Assembly: GCA_934646185.1 (NCBI GenBank)
Contig: CAKUEH010000026.1
Span: forward strand, 1 to 31,889
From: an uncultured Oscillospiraceae bacterium
Lineage (GTDB): Bacteria > Bacillota > Clostridia > Oscillospirales > Oscillospiraceae
Direction of reading: 5' to 3'
DNA: 31,889 bases
Below, one piece after another: positions 1-7,239 of the stretch. The notes below the pieces were generated by a model. That model had not been told where the DNA came from, searched no databases, and saw only the letters and a list, made by a program, of their open reading frames with translations. The position numbers were made by a program, and so were the translations under genes. Within the stretch, counting starts at the first letter, position 1; each line of letters begins with the position of its first letter.

Positions 1-1317
1 AACTGCATGAAAAGCGTGATGCGGTATGTGTCGCAGATGAGCAAGACGATCTGGGATGGTCAGCAGCTCGTCAGCGGGATCGGCTGCCAGCCGGAAACCG
101 CGTTCGACGAATTCCTGAGTACGAAGCTGCTGCACCGCAAGGATGGCGGCGTGATGTTTTACCACATGGTACAGAGTTTTCCAAAAGGTGCAGACATCGA
201 CCCGTGCGCAGCACACGAAGCAGCACGCAGACTTGCTGGATATTTTGAGGGCTGTGAAGTTCTGGTCTGCACGCACGTTGACCGCGAACACATTCACTCG
301 CACTGTATCATCAACAGCGTCAATTTTGAAACCGGTAAAAAAGTACATATGGCGGATGAGCAGATTCAGGAGCTGCGCGTTCGCAACGACCAGATTTGCG
401 AAGAACTGGGGCTGCCGAAATTCCAGAAAGATGAGCAGCGGCATTCGCGCGGAATGTCCAATGCGGAATACTACACGGCTGACAGGGGCGAGAGCTGGAA
501 GTTTGAACTGATGCGAGTCATCGACGATTGTATGCGCTGCGCTGGGAGCCGCGAGGAATTTCTGGCGCTGCTGCGCGCAGAGGGCTACGACGCGGCATGG
601 AGAGACAGTCGCAAAAATATCACCTACACCACTCCGGACGGACGCAAATGCCGTGACAACAAGTTACATATAGAAAAATACCTGAAAGAAAATATGGAGG
701 CGGAATTTGAATACAGAACAGAGGAAATCACCGGAAGAACTTCAAAAACTGCATCGGCAGTTGATGAACGAAGCGAAGCAGTTAGAACCCAGTGTGATGG
801 TCACAGAGAGAAATTGGAGCGCGATGCTCGAAATGCAGGACAGGCTGTTCCGGCAGCAGATGCAGTTGGACACGGACCTGAAAACGCTCCTGACGAAGCA
901 GGAAGCACAGGAAGCCCTGACCGCGATGCAGGCGAGCGCAGCAGAGTTCGAGAGACAGGCTGGGAATCTGAGCGCGAGGTATTCTTCCGCCTGCAAGGAA
1001 CTGACCGAGAGTACACAAAAAGCTGTGACTTTGACTTCGGAGAACGGCGAACGGGCGATTTCTACGGTGCTGCAAGAAGCGAAGAAGAAAATTCACCTGT
1101 GCGCGTGGGTCTCGATTACGGCAGTGATCTTGTGCGCGGCGCTGTGCGCCTTGGCCGTGCTGTGGAGCAGATGACGGACGATGCACCGATGCGCGGCGGA
1201 ACGACCACGCCACCGCATATCGACAGCAAGCGCCGGAAGAAGCTCAAGCAAAAGAAAACCGCCCTCGGTCATGCCGAGGACGATCATGAGGACTGGACGA
1301 TGGAACAGCACTTATAA
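1..1317 (+). CDS. MobA/MobP-type relaxase, 5' end outside the window
   Basis: Relaxase that would nick the origin of transfer of a mobilizable element and stay attached to the DNA 5' end. The frame is open from base 1; the first ATG is at 7, but the family N-terminus should lie a few codons upstream, so the gene is partial. Counting from the ATG at 7, the segment RYVSQMSKT holds the likely catalytic Tyr7. The metal-binding histidines are H90, H95, H97 and H99 in CTHVDREHIHSH. From about residue 235 the chain is hydrophilic and low complexity. It ends in a basic KRRKKLKQKK stretch and the GHAEDDHEDW tail that I associate with clostridial relaxases. The 3' half also encodes a second protein in another frame (707-1174). 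A TnpW-like gene and a serine recombinase follow on the same strand, so this is a mobile element. The family call is firm; the exact subfamily is not. Confidence 0.9.
   Translation, partial: NCMKSVMRYVSQMSKTIWDGQQLVSGIGCQPETAFDEFLSTKLLHRKDGGVMFYHMVQSFPKGADIDPCAAHEAARRLAGYFEGCEVLVCTHVDREHIHSHCIINSVNFETGKKVHMADEQIQELRVRNDQICEELGLPKFQKDEQRHSRGMSNAEYYTADRGESWKFELMRVIDDCMRCAGSREEFLALLRAEGYDAAWRDSRKNITYTTPDGRKCRDNKLHIEKYLKENMEAEFEYRTEEITGRTSKTASAVDERSEAVRTQCDGHREKLERDARNAGQAVPAADAVGHGPENAPDEAGSTGSPDRDAGERSRVRETGWESEREVFFRLQGTDREYTKSCDFDFGERRTGDFYGAARSEEENSPVRVGLDYGSDLVRGAVRLGRAVEQMTDDAPMRGGTTTPPHIDSKRRKKLKQKKTALGHAEDDHEDWTMEQHL
707..1174 (+). CDS. Nested coiled-coil/membrane mobilization protein inside the relaxase gene
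   Basis: A 155-residue reading frame lying wholly within the relaxase gene, in the +1 frame. It starts at TTG (707) with GGAGG at 696-700, six bases upstream, and ends at TGA (1172-1174). Residues 1 to about 125 are Glu/Gln/Lys/Ala-rich and look like a long coiled coil. Residues about 130-152 form one hydrophobic membrane helix, with only Ser-Arg after it, so it would be tail-anchored. Such an ordered composition is unlikely for a random shadow frame. In ColE1-type plasmids the accessory genes mbeB and mbeD also sit in alternate frames inside the relaxase gene mbeA, and MbeB-like proteins link the relaxosome to the membrane. A similar role is inferred here from architecture and position, not from sequence similarity that I can recognise. 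Confidence 0.7.
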   Translation: MNTEQRKSPEELQKLHRQLMNEAKQLEPSVMVTERNWSAMLEMQDRLFRQQMQLDTDLKTLLTKQEAQEALTAMQASAAEFERQAGNLSARYSSACKELTESTQKAVTLTSENGERAISTVLQEAKKKIHLCAWVSITAVILCAALCALAVLWSR

Positions 1318-1350
1318 AAACAGCCTCCAGCGGGAGGCAGAAAGGAGCCT

Positions 1351-1635
1351 ATGAAAAAGGACTGGGAGATTTATCGGGACACCGGCATTCTGGGCGCATA
1401 TACGCCGGAGTGTGCAAAACTTCGGCAAACAGAGAACGGTGAAGTCGCAACTGTTTTCCGGGACACAACAACACGTATAGAGGGAGACTGCATCGCAAAA
1501 CAGCGCGAGATGCTGATCGGCGGCAGACGGTTCTGTATCACGTCTGTATTTCCGGCAGAGCCCTGCGCAACGCCGACGGACAAGCTGATCGCCTGCATCG
1601 ACGCGGAACTGGAAAAGGAAGCGCACAGCGCATAA
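1351..1635 (+). CDS. TnpW-like transposon-encoded small protein
   Basis: A 94-residue protein with ATG at 1351 behind an AAGGAG motif at 1342-1347. It starts 33 bases after the relaxase stop, and a small hairpin (GCCTCC/GGGAGGC, about 1323-1338) lies in the gap. Residues about 55-91 (IGGRRFCITSVFPAE through DKLIACIDAELEKEA) fit the short TnpW family pattern: a beta strand, then a conserved DKL and an acidic helix. TnpW proteins are carried by Tn4451-like mobile elements and their function is not established. The first 50 residues are extra compared with the very short family members. The location between a relaxase and a large serine recombinase supports the assignment. The family call is moderate; no biochemical role can be given. 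Confidence 0.6.
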   Translation: MKKDWEIYRDTGILGAYTPECAKLRQTENGEVATVFRDTTTRIEGDCIAKQREMLIGGRRFCITSVFPAEPCATPTDKLIACIDAELEKEAHSA

Positions 1636-1714
1636 AAATCTGATAGACTTGTGGCAGCCGCTGCGGTATACTTGCCGTACCGTACCGGCTTGCCCCACGG
1701 AAAAGGAGGTTATG

Positions 1715-3400
1715 ATGGCAAGTCAGAAGCAACAATATACGATTCTCTACGGGCGGCTCAGTCAGGAGGACGAGCGCGCTGGGGAGTCAAACAGCATCCA
1801 GCATCAGCGGAATTTGTTGGAAAAATATGCACGGGATAAAGGCTTTGAAAACACACTTTTTCTTGCGGACGACGGGTATTCCGGAACAAATTTTGAGCGG
1901 CCGAGCTGGAAAAAGATCGTGGAAATGATTGAAGCCGGTGAGGTCTCCACCCTGATCGTAAAGGATGCCTCCCGGCTGGGGCGTGAGTACTTGCAGGTCG
2001 GCTACTACATGGAGATTTATTTTCCGCAAAAGAACGTACGGTTCATCGCAGTGAACGACGGCGTGGATTCTGCGGTCGAGAGCAGCAACGATTTTAACCC
2101 TATCCGCAACTGGGCAAACGAACTCCACGCAAAGGACACGAGCCGGAAGGTCCGCGCCGTGAAAAAGCTGCAGGCCGAACGCGGCGAATGGCTCGGTGGT
2201 CGCCCGCCCTACGGCTACCGGAAATCCGAAACTACGGAAAACCATCTCGAGCCCGACCCGGAAGCGGCAGAGGTTGTGCGACAGATTTTTACCCTCTGTG
2301 CTGCTGGGAAAGGTCCGAGTCAGATCGCGCGGATTCTGACAGAACAGAATATTCTGACACCTGCAAATTACTACTTTCAGAAGACCGGAAAAACGCACAA
2401 GGGGCGCGATGCGATGCATCCATGCACATGGTCTGGTACGACGGTCAGTGATATCCTCAAAAATGTCATGTATCTGGGCCATACGGTTGGACTGCGGCGG
2501 ACGACCATCTCCTATAAAAACAAAACGCGGATCGACCGGCCGGAAAGCGAACAGTGTCTGGTAAAAAATACGCACCAGCCGCTCATCTCGCAGGAGCAGT
2601 GGGAGATCGTGCAGGAGGTGCGACGACACAAAAAGCGCACGGCGAAGCACATGGAAGAGCTTGATATTTTCTCCGGGCTGGTGTTCTGCGCAGACTGCGG
2701 AAAGCCGCTGGTGCTGCACAGAGCCAGCACCATGAAAAAAGTGGAGTACAATTTCAAGTGCTACACCTACGGCAAAAAAGGCAAAACTGCCTGCACTGCG
2801 CACCACATCCGGGAGTGTGAACTCACGCAAATCGTTCTGGATGATCTCTGCCGGGTCACACATTTCGCCCGCATGAAGGAGCGGCAATTCGCGGCGCACA
2901 TCAACCAGAAAAACAGCGCGGAGCTGCGGCAGGAGATGAACCGTGTCCTCCGTGAATTGGACGCGATGAAAAAACGAAGTGCAGAGCTGTCCAAGCTGTT
3001 CAAACGGCTCTATGAGGACAATGTTCTCGGGCGCGTGACCGACGAGCAGTACCGGATGCTCTCTGGCGATTACACGGACGAACAGCGTATGCTGGAGGAA
3101 CAGATTCCGCAGAAAGAGCAGCGCCTAGCGCAGCTTCAGGCGCGCGAAGCGAACGTGGATGCTTTCATTGAAAAGGCAAAGCAGTACACAACGATTGACG
3201 TGCTGACGCCGGAACTGCTGCGGCTGTTCATTCAGCGCATTGAGGTCGGTGAACGGGAAACAAAATACTCCCGCAATTCCAGCCAGTCTGTCCGCATCAT
3301 TTACCGGGACATCGGCACAGTGGACAGCGCCATGCAGCCGGACGAGAAACAGCCGAAGCTGCTTCCGCCGCTCAGTGAGCTCATTCCGTTCCCGGCATAA
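1715..3400 (+). CDS. Large serine recombinase (TndX/TnpX type)
   Basis: Site-specific recombinase that would excise and integrate the element. I chose ATG 1715 because AGGAGG (1704-1709) then sits five bases upstream; ATG 1712 is too close, and the frame upstream to 1649 lacks family sequence. The protein is 561 residues. The resolvase domain spans about 8-150, with nucleophile Ser16 in YGRLSQED, the DDGYSGTNF motif near 52-60 and KDASRLGRE at 83-91. The recombinase domain is about 165-275 and begins with GGRPPYGYRK. A zinc ribbon has Cys325, Cys328, Cys349 and Cys360. A coiled coil follows at about 395-475, and a C-terminal DUF4368-like segment runs about 485-535. All expected parts are present, so it may be functional. 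It lies downstream of the relaxase and TnpW-like genes. Confidence 0.95.
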   Translation: MASQKQQYTILYGRLSQEDERAGESNSIQHQRNLLEKYARDKGFENTLFLADDGYSGTNFERPSWKKIVEMIEAGEVSTLIVKDASRLGREYLQVGYYMEIYFPQKNVRFIAVNDGVDSAVESSNDFNPIRNWANELHAKDTSRKVRAVKKLQAERGEWLGGRPPYGYRKSETTENHLEPDPEAAEVVRQIFTLCAAGKGPSQIARILTEQNILTPANYYFQKTGKTHKGRDAMHPCTWSGTTVSDILKNVMYLGHTVGLRRTTISYKNKTRIDRPESEQCLVKNTHQPLISQEQWEIVQEVRRHKKRTAKHMEELDIFSGLVFCADCGKPLVLHRASTMKKVEYNFKCYTYGKKGKTACTAHHIRECELTQIVLDDLCRVTHFARMKERQFAAHINQKNSAELRQEMNRVLRELDAMKKRSAELSKLFKRLYEDNVLGRVTDEQYRMLSGDYTDEQRMLEEQIPQKEQRLAQLQAREANVDAFIEKAKQYTTIDVLTPELLRLFIQRIEVGERETKYSRNSSQSVRIIYRDIGTVDSAMQPDEKQPKLLPPLSELIPFPA

Positions 3401-3415
3401 GGCAGCAAAAAGAAT

Positions 3416-3441
3416 GAGGGAGCGGATAGCTTCGCTCCCTC
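3416..3441 (+). terminator. Hairpin after the serine recombinase, weak terminator candidate
   Basis: GAGGGAGC (3416-3423) pairs perfectly with GCTCCCTC (3434-3441) across a 10-base loop, 16 bases after the recombinase stop codon. No T-run follows (the next bases are G-rich), so intrinsic termination is doubtful. Confidence 0.35.
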
Positions 3442-3474
3442 GCAGGGGGTGACAGGTTGTGTCCCTATAAAAGG

Positions 3475-3626
3475 GAACAGCACGATTTCAAGACTTTTTC
3501 TTTACTTTCTCCCGCAAATAATCGACCGCATTTTTGCAGTCATGCGGCTTGACCCAGATTTGACCCAAACGGGCGCGAAAACGCGGTGGATTTATTAAGA
3601 TTTATTTGACAGAACAGCACGATTTT
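3475..3626. repeat. Direct repeat pair GAACAGCACGATTT flanking integrase arm-type sites
   Basis: GAACAGCACGATTT occurs at 3475-3488 and again at 3612-3625, both followed by T-rich sequence. Between the copies are two TTGACCCA motifs (3549-3556 and 3560-3567) and a GC-rich block. The stretch lies between the end of the serine recombinase and the end of the tyrosine integrase, where an attachment region would be expected. A role as core or arm sites is inferred. Confidence 0.45.
3550..3595. repeat. Copy A of a two-copy site (TGACCCAGATT...GGATTTAT)
   Basis: This 46-base block recurs at 30996-31052 with about five mismatches, a 1-base insertion and a 10-base insertion. It contains two TGACCCA motifs in direct orientation and ends in GGATTTAT. 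It sits about 100 bases from the integrase 3' end. Tyrosine integrases often bind direct repeats beside their gene, so an attachment-site arm is plausible. Confidence 0.5.
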
Positions 3627-3656
3627 CTTTGTTTTCAAGAATATTTTGAACGTTTG

Positions 3657-3687
3657 AACGGCGGCTGCAAGTTGCAGCCGCCGCGTT
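3657..3687. terminator. Long inverted repeat at the end of the integrase
   Basis: CGGCGGCTGCAA (3659-3670) and TTGCAGCCGCCG (3672-3683) form a perfect 12-bp inverted repeat with almost no spacer, followed on the + strand by GTTGATTTT. It lies 10-40 bases past the integrase stop codon (3697-3699, minus strand). It is a likely terminator for the integrase, possibly bidirectional, though the T-run on the minus side is weak. Confidence 0.5.
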
Positions 3688-3696
3688 GATTTTAGC

Positions 3697-4572
3697 TCAG
3701 ATCGCGTTGCGGATGGTGTTTCCAATCGCGTCTGCCGCGCTCTGTTTCATGCCTGACGTCGAGTGGACGTAGGTGCTGAGCGTGAATCCTGCGCTGAAGT
3801 GGCCCAGCGTTTCAGACAATGTTCGCACGTCCACACCGCTTTTCAGCGATAAGGTTGCAAATGTGTGTCGCATGTCATGAAAACGAACGTGTTCTGCTCC
3901 AATCTCCTTGATGATCCGATCATGCAGCCTGCGAAATCCATCCGGATCCCACGTTTCACCCGTGCGCGGAGATGGGAACAAATACGGATTTGCAGGATGT
4001 CTTTCGTGTTCCTCTACGAGAAGTTTTACCGTATCTGCTGGGAGCAACACTGTTCGGATGGAATTCGGCGTTTTTGGTGTGCTGATGACCAGTTTCCCGT
4101 TCTGCCGCGCAACGCTTTTGTTGATTGAGAGTATACGGTTTTGAACATCCAAATCCTCCCACCGTGAGGCTAACAGTTCCCCGCGTCGTAAACCTGTGGT
4201 CAGTTCCAGATACATCGGTGCGAGAATCCCATGCTCTTTCGCCGCGCTCAGGTATGGGCCGATCAATGCTTCGGGCAAAATTTTCATCTCTTTGCGCGCG
4301 TTCTTTGGAATTTTGCACTTCTTCGCCGGATTTGCTAAAATCAGCTTCTCCTCCACTGCATACTCCAACGCCTTGTTCAGCACCACATGGACGCATTGCA
4401 CCATGCGAGGACTCAGCCCATGTTCTTTCAGCTCCGGCTGATTTTTCTTCTGCACGCGACCGCTCTTGAGCAATTCGTTGTAAAACTGCTGAATTTGCAG
4501 CATCGTCAGCTTTTCCAGCTTCACGCTGCCAAGCTTCGGAATGATGTGATGGTCGATGGCATTGTGATAAAA
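3697..4572 (-). pseudogene. Tyrosine recombinase (integrase), N-terminus lost
   Basis: Phage or conjugative-element type integrase. The frame reads from the junction at about 4572 (…AIDHHIIPKLGSVKLEKL) to the stop at 3697; the first usable start is GTG at 4524, giving 275 residues. In that numbering the catalytic set is complete: Arg113 (TTGLRRGE), Lys151 (TPKTPNS), His216 and Arg219 (FHDMRH), His242 (LGH) and Tyr252 (STYVH). Missing are the N-terminal arm-binding domain and the first part of the core-binding domain, roughly 70-100 residues by family comparison. Upstream, the sequence becomes the truncated MATE gene in another frame, so this is a deletion joint. No ribosome binding site fits the GTG. 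It is probably inactive, although the catalytic domain is intact. Confidence 0.85.
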
Positions 4573-4853
4573 TACCGCTTTGCCTTCTCCGGCTCGCCCT
4601 CGCCGAGGACTTTGGACACGAGGGCCGTGCCGCCCGTGCCGATCATGAAGCCGATGCCGCCCAGCACCATGATAAACGGCATCACGAGGTTGATGGCCGC
4701 GAATGGCGTCTTCCCGGCGAAGTTCGACACGAACAGGCCGTCTACCACGCCGTAGATCGACGTGAAGACCATCATCACGATCGACGGCAGCACGAAGCGC
4801 AGCAGCTTTTGATACGTAAAATGGTCAGAAAGTTGAATTTGCGTCTTTTTCAT
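4521..4853 (-). pseudogene. MATE-family efflux transporter, 3' truncated
   Basis: N-terminal fragment of a multidrug/toxin extrusion transporter. ATG is at 4853. Residues about 13-93 match the family: LLRFVLPSIVMMVF begins the first membrane segment, VDGLFVSNFAG follows, and a second hydrophobic segment contains GGIGFMIGTGG and leads to VSKVLGEGEPEKAKRYF. After Phe at about 4569 the frame runs through integrase DNA for about 15 unrelated residues to a stop. A full MATE protein has about 450 residues and 12 membrane segments, so about 80% is missing. It lies 57 bases downstream of marR on the same strand, a common arrangement in which the regulator controls the pump. The pump cannot work as encoded. 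Confidence 0.9.
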
Positions 4854-4910
4854 CTCTATCTTTGGCCGCGTTCCGCGGCATTCCCTCCTTTTTCAGATAC
4901 GCCCTACCCC

Positions 4911-5336
4911 TTAAATTGCGCCGTTCTCGCGGAACCCTTCCTCCAGCAGCCGGCAGAACAAATGCAGCCCCCGGACAAACGCCGCACATTCCTCCGGCAT
5001 TGCACCCAGCGCCGCGGTCTCCGCCTCGGGCACGCGATCGATCCACGTTCTGGCGAACTGTTCACCCTTTTCGGTCAGCGCCACATGCTTGCTCCGCAGA
5101 TCAGCGCTGCTCGTCCGCGCGAGATAACCCTCGGCCTCCAGTTTTTTCAGCGCGGAGTGGACCGTCTGCTTCGGCTCGATCAAAAACTCGCAGATCTCCG
5201 CCTGCGTGAACTGCCGTTCCTCTGCCCGCAGCGTGTATAGGATCCAGAACGCGCACTCCGAAATGCCGCACTGCTTCGCCGCGCACCGATAGAGGTCGTC
5301 GAGCCGCTTCGTCTCCTTGTTGTATCCCAGCAGCAT
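4911..5336 (-). CDS. MarR-family transcriptional regulator
   Basis: Winged helix-turn-helix repressor, probably acting on its own promoter and on the downstream MATE pump. I set the start at ATG 5336 (141 residues, MLLGYNKETKRL…). The longer frame begins at ATG 5399, but that codon overlaps the -10 box of the promoter and cannot be translated from that transcript. The ribosome binding site of the chosen start is weak. A dimerization helix begins the protein. Next come the DNA-binding helices (FTQAEICEFL, then PKQTVHSALKKLEAEGYL) and the wing (SSADLRSKHVALTEKG), followed by C-terminal dimerization helices. With the pump gene broken, this regulator may now be an orphan. The family call is firm; the ligand is unknown. 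Confidence 0.9.
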   Translation of the reverse strand: MLLGYNKETKRLDDLYRCAAKQCGISECAFWILYTLRAEERQFTQAEICEFLIEPKQTVHSALKKLEAEGYLARTSSADLRSKHVALTEKGEQFARTWIDRVPEAETAALGAMPEECAAFVRGLHLFCRLLEEGFRENGAI

Positions 5337-5372
5337 CCGCTTTGCATCCCGTTCTATACGCGCCCTCCGATC

Positions 5373-5426
5373 GTCCGATTTCAGACCAGCGAGAGGCATT
5401 ATAGTCCGATTTCAGACGATTGTCAA
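5373..5426 (-). promoter_or_regulatory. Consensus promoter of marR with two operator palindromes
   Basis: Read on the minus strand, TTGACA (5421-5426) and TATAAT (5398-5403) are perfect -35 and -10 hexamers separated by exactly 17 bases. GTCTGAAATCGGAC fills most of the spacer (5404-5417) and recurs identically at 5373-5386 just past the expected transcription start. The 14-mer is an imperfect palindrome (GTCYGA at one end, TCRGAC at the other). The copies are 31 bp apart, about three helical turns. Autorepression by MarR is inferred. Confidence 0.85.
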
Positions 5427-5437
5427 GCCACTTTTCG

Positions 5438-5467
5438 CAAAAAAGAAGCCCCTCTCCCAAGAGGGGC
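5438..5467 (-). terminator. Rho-independent terminator downstream of the cobalamin operon
   Basis: GCCCCTC (5448-5454) pairs with GAGGGGC (5461-5467). On the minus strand the hairpin is followed by TTCTTTTTT (5438-5446). It lies about 310 bases after the cbiP stop codon and just upstream of the marR promoter, so it should end the long cobalamin transcript and insulate marR. Confidence 0.75.
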
Positions 5468-5498
5468 CTGATCTTCCGCCGCACTTCGCTCGTGTCTG

Positions 5499-5763
5499 TA
5501 GGGGCGGACGCCTCTGTCCGCCCGTTTGACAGTTTTGCACCGCACCCTGTAGGGGCCGATGCCGAGCGCAGCTGTTCGCGACGAAGGAGCGTTACAGATG
5601 CGGCCTGCCCCTCGCGGGTACTCATCGGCCCGTCCCCGCCGCAGCGGATAGCCTCCCTTGTGTAAAGGGAGGTGGCACGGCGAAGCCGTGACGGAGGGAT
5701 TGTTATTTTTCGATTTGCCACCGCGCTGAAATAGAATTCGTAGGGGCGACCATTGGTCGCCCG
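5499..5763. repeat. Cluster of palindromic intergenic repeats
   Basis: The gap between marR and cbiP has no gene but holds four palindromic units. Three share a GTAGGGGC…GCCCG frame: 5502-5509 with 5516-5523 (GGGCGGAC/GTCCGCCC), 5553-5561 with 5623-5631 (GGGCCGATG/CATCGGCCC around a 61-base insert), and 5744-5751 with 5755-5762 (GGGCGACC/GGTCGCCC). The fourth, 5651-5700, has two consecutive hairpins (CCTCCCTT…AAGGGAGG and CACGGC-GAA-GCCGTG). Similar dispersed units are common in gut Clostridia; I recognise the type but cannot name a family. Confidence 0.75.
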
Positions 5764-5775
5764 CTTTTGAAAAAA

Positions 5776-7239
5776 CTAAATCTCTTTTCTCAACACCCGA
5801 TAAACGAATTCCATATCCAATCCCGCGCGCACCGCGTCCGCCAGCAGATCATACTGCCGCTCCCGATATGCCGCCCGGTCGAAGGTCCCGAGCGCCGAAA
5901 ACGCCACGCCGCGCCGCGCGCAGATCGCCTTCAGGATCTCATCCGCGATGCCCGGCGCGTCAAATATCCCATGCACATAGCTGCCGTAGACGTTCCCGTT
6001 CCCGGCCAGCGCGGGCATCTGTGCCTCGCTGCGGCCCATGTGGATCTCATACCCTTCATAGCGCAGTTCGTTCAGCCCCGCGAGCATCCCTTCCACACCG
6101 GAAAACATCCCCGCCGTCTGCCGCTGCACCTTCTCCCCGTGGAACACGGTCTCCATCTCGAGCAGTCCCATGCCCCGCAGTTCCGTCAGCCCCGCGGCCT
6201 CGACACCCTCCGGGTCCGAAACGGACCGGCCCAGCATCTGGTATCCGCCGCACACGCCGAATACCAGCGTCCCGCCTGCCGCCTCCTTCAGGATCGCTGC
6301 TTCCAGTCCCCGCTCACGCAGCCAGCGGAGATCGGCGATCGTGCTCTTCGTCCCCGGCAGGAGGATCATATCCGGCGTGCCGAGCGCGCCCACATGGTCG
6401 ACATACCGCAGCGACACATTTTCATATCGCTCAAACGGCGAAAAATCGGTGAAATTCGAGATCTTCGGTAGCCGGATGACCGCGATGTCGACCAGCTTCC
6501 GCGCCGTGTCGCGCGAAAACCGCTCCGTCAGGCTGTCCTCATCGTCGATGTCCGCCGTCGTGTACGGCACCACACCCGCCACCGGCACGCCGCAGAGCGC
6601 CTCGAGCTGCCGCAGTCCCGGCTCCAGAATGGCCCGGTCACCGCGGAACTTGTTCACGATTGTCCCCTTGACGCGCGTACGCTCGTCCGGCTCCAGCAGC
6701 GCGATCGTCCCATAGAGCTGCGCGAACACGCCGCCCCGGTCGATGTCCCCGATCAGCAGCACCGGCGCATCGACCAGCTTGGCCAGCCCCATGTTCACAA
6801 AATCGTCCTGTTTCAGGTTGATCTCTGCCGGGCTGCCCGCGCCCTCGATGACGATCACGTCATATTCCGCCGCAAGACTCTCATATGCCGCCGTCACCGC
6901 AGGCAGAAATTCCCGTTTCCGCCGGTAATATTCCGTCGCGCGCATGTTGCCTACGACCTGTCCGTTCACGATCACCTGGCTGCCAGAGTCCGTCGTCGGC
7001 TTCAGCAAAATCGGGTTCATCCGCACATCCGGCGCGATCCCCGCCGCCTCTGCCTGCACCACCTGGGCCCGGCCCATCTCGCCGCCTTCGGCCGTGATGA
7101 AGGAGTTCAGCGCCATGTTCTGGCTCTTGAACGGGGCCACGCGATAACCGTCCTGCCGGAAAATGCGGCAGAGCGCCGCGGCGAGCAGGCTCTTCCCCGC
7201 GTTCGACATCGTTCCCTGCAGCATCAGATTCAGCGCCAT
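5776..7239 (-). CDS. cbiP: Cobyric acid synthase
   Basis: Glutamine-dependent amidotransferase (CbiP/CobQ) that amidates side chains b, d, e and g of adenosylcobyrinic acid a,c-diamide to give cobyric acid, using ATP. It is 487 residues, normal length. The N-terminal dethiobiotin-synthetase-like domain has MLQGTMSNAGKSLL (6-19) as the nucleotide loop and KSQNMALNS at 38-46, typical of the family. The C-terminal class I glutaminase domain carries nucleophile Cys330 in FGVCGGYQMLG and His423 in YVHGIF. The ATG at 7239 overlaps the end of cobD by 10 bases, indicating translational coupling. It is the last gene of the riboswitch-controlled operon. Confidence 0.97.
   Translation of the reverse strand: MALNLMLQGTMSNAGKSLLAAALCRIFRQDGYRVAPFKSQNMALNSFITAEGGEMGRAQVVQAEAAGIAPDVRMNPILLKPTTDSGSQVIVNGQVVGNMRATEYYRRKREFLPAVTAAYESLAAEYDVIVIEGAGSPAEINLKQDDFVNMGLAKLVDAPVLLIGDIDRGGVFAQLYGTIALLEPDERTRVKGTIVNKFRGDRAILEPGLRQLEALCGVPVAGVVPYTTADIDDEDSLTERFSRDTARKLVDIAVIRLPKISNFTDFSPFERYENVSLRYVDHVGALGTPDMILLPGTKSTIADLRWLRERGLEAAILKEAAGGTLVFGVCGGYQMLGRSVSDPEGVEAAGLTELRGMGLLEMETVFHGEKVQRQTAGMFSGVEGMLAGLNELRYEGYEIHMGRSEAQMPALAGNGNVYGSYVHGIFDAPGIADEILKAICARRGVAFSALGTFDRAAYRERQYDLLADAVRAGLDMEFVYRVLRKEI

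Noticed and set aside
5101..5721. Minus-strand open frame of 206 residues through marR and the repeat cluster
   Set aside because: It crosses the promoter, the terminator and palindromic repeats and uses a different frame from marR.
5499..5763. Possible CRISPR array
   Set aside because: Units are palindromic, unequal in length and irregularly spaced; no constant repeat with regular spacers and no cas genes.
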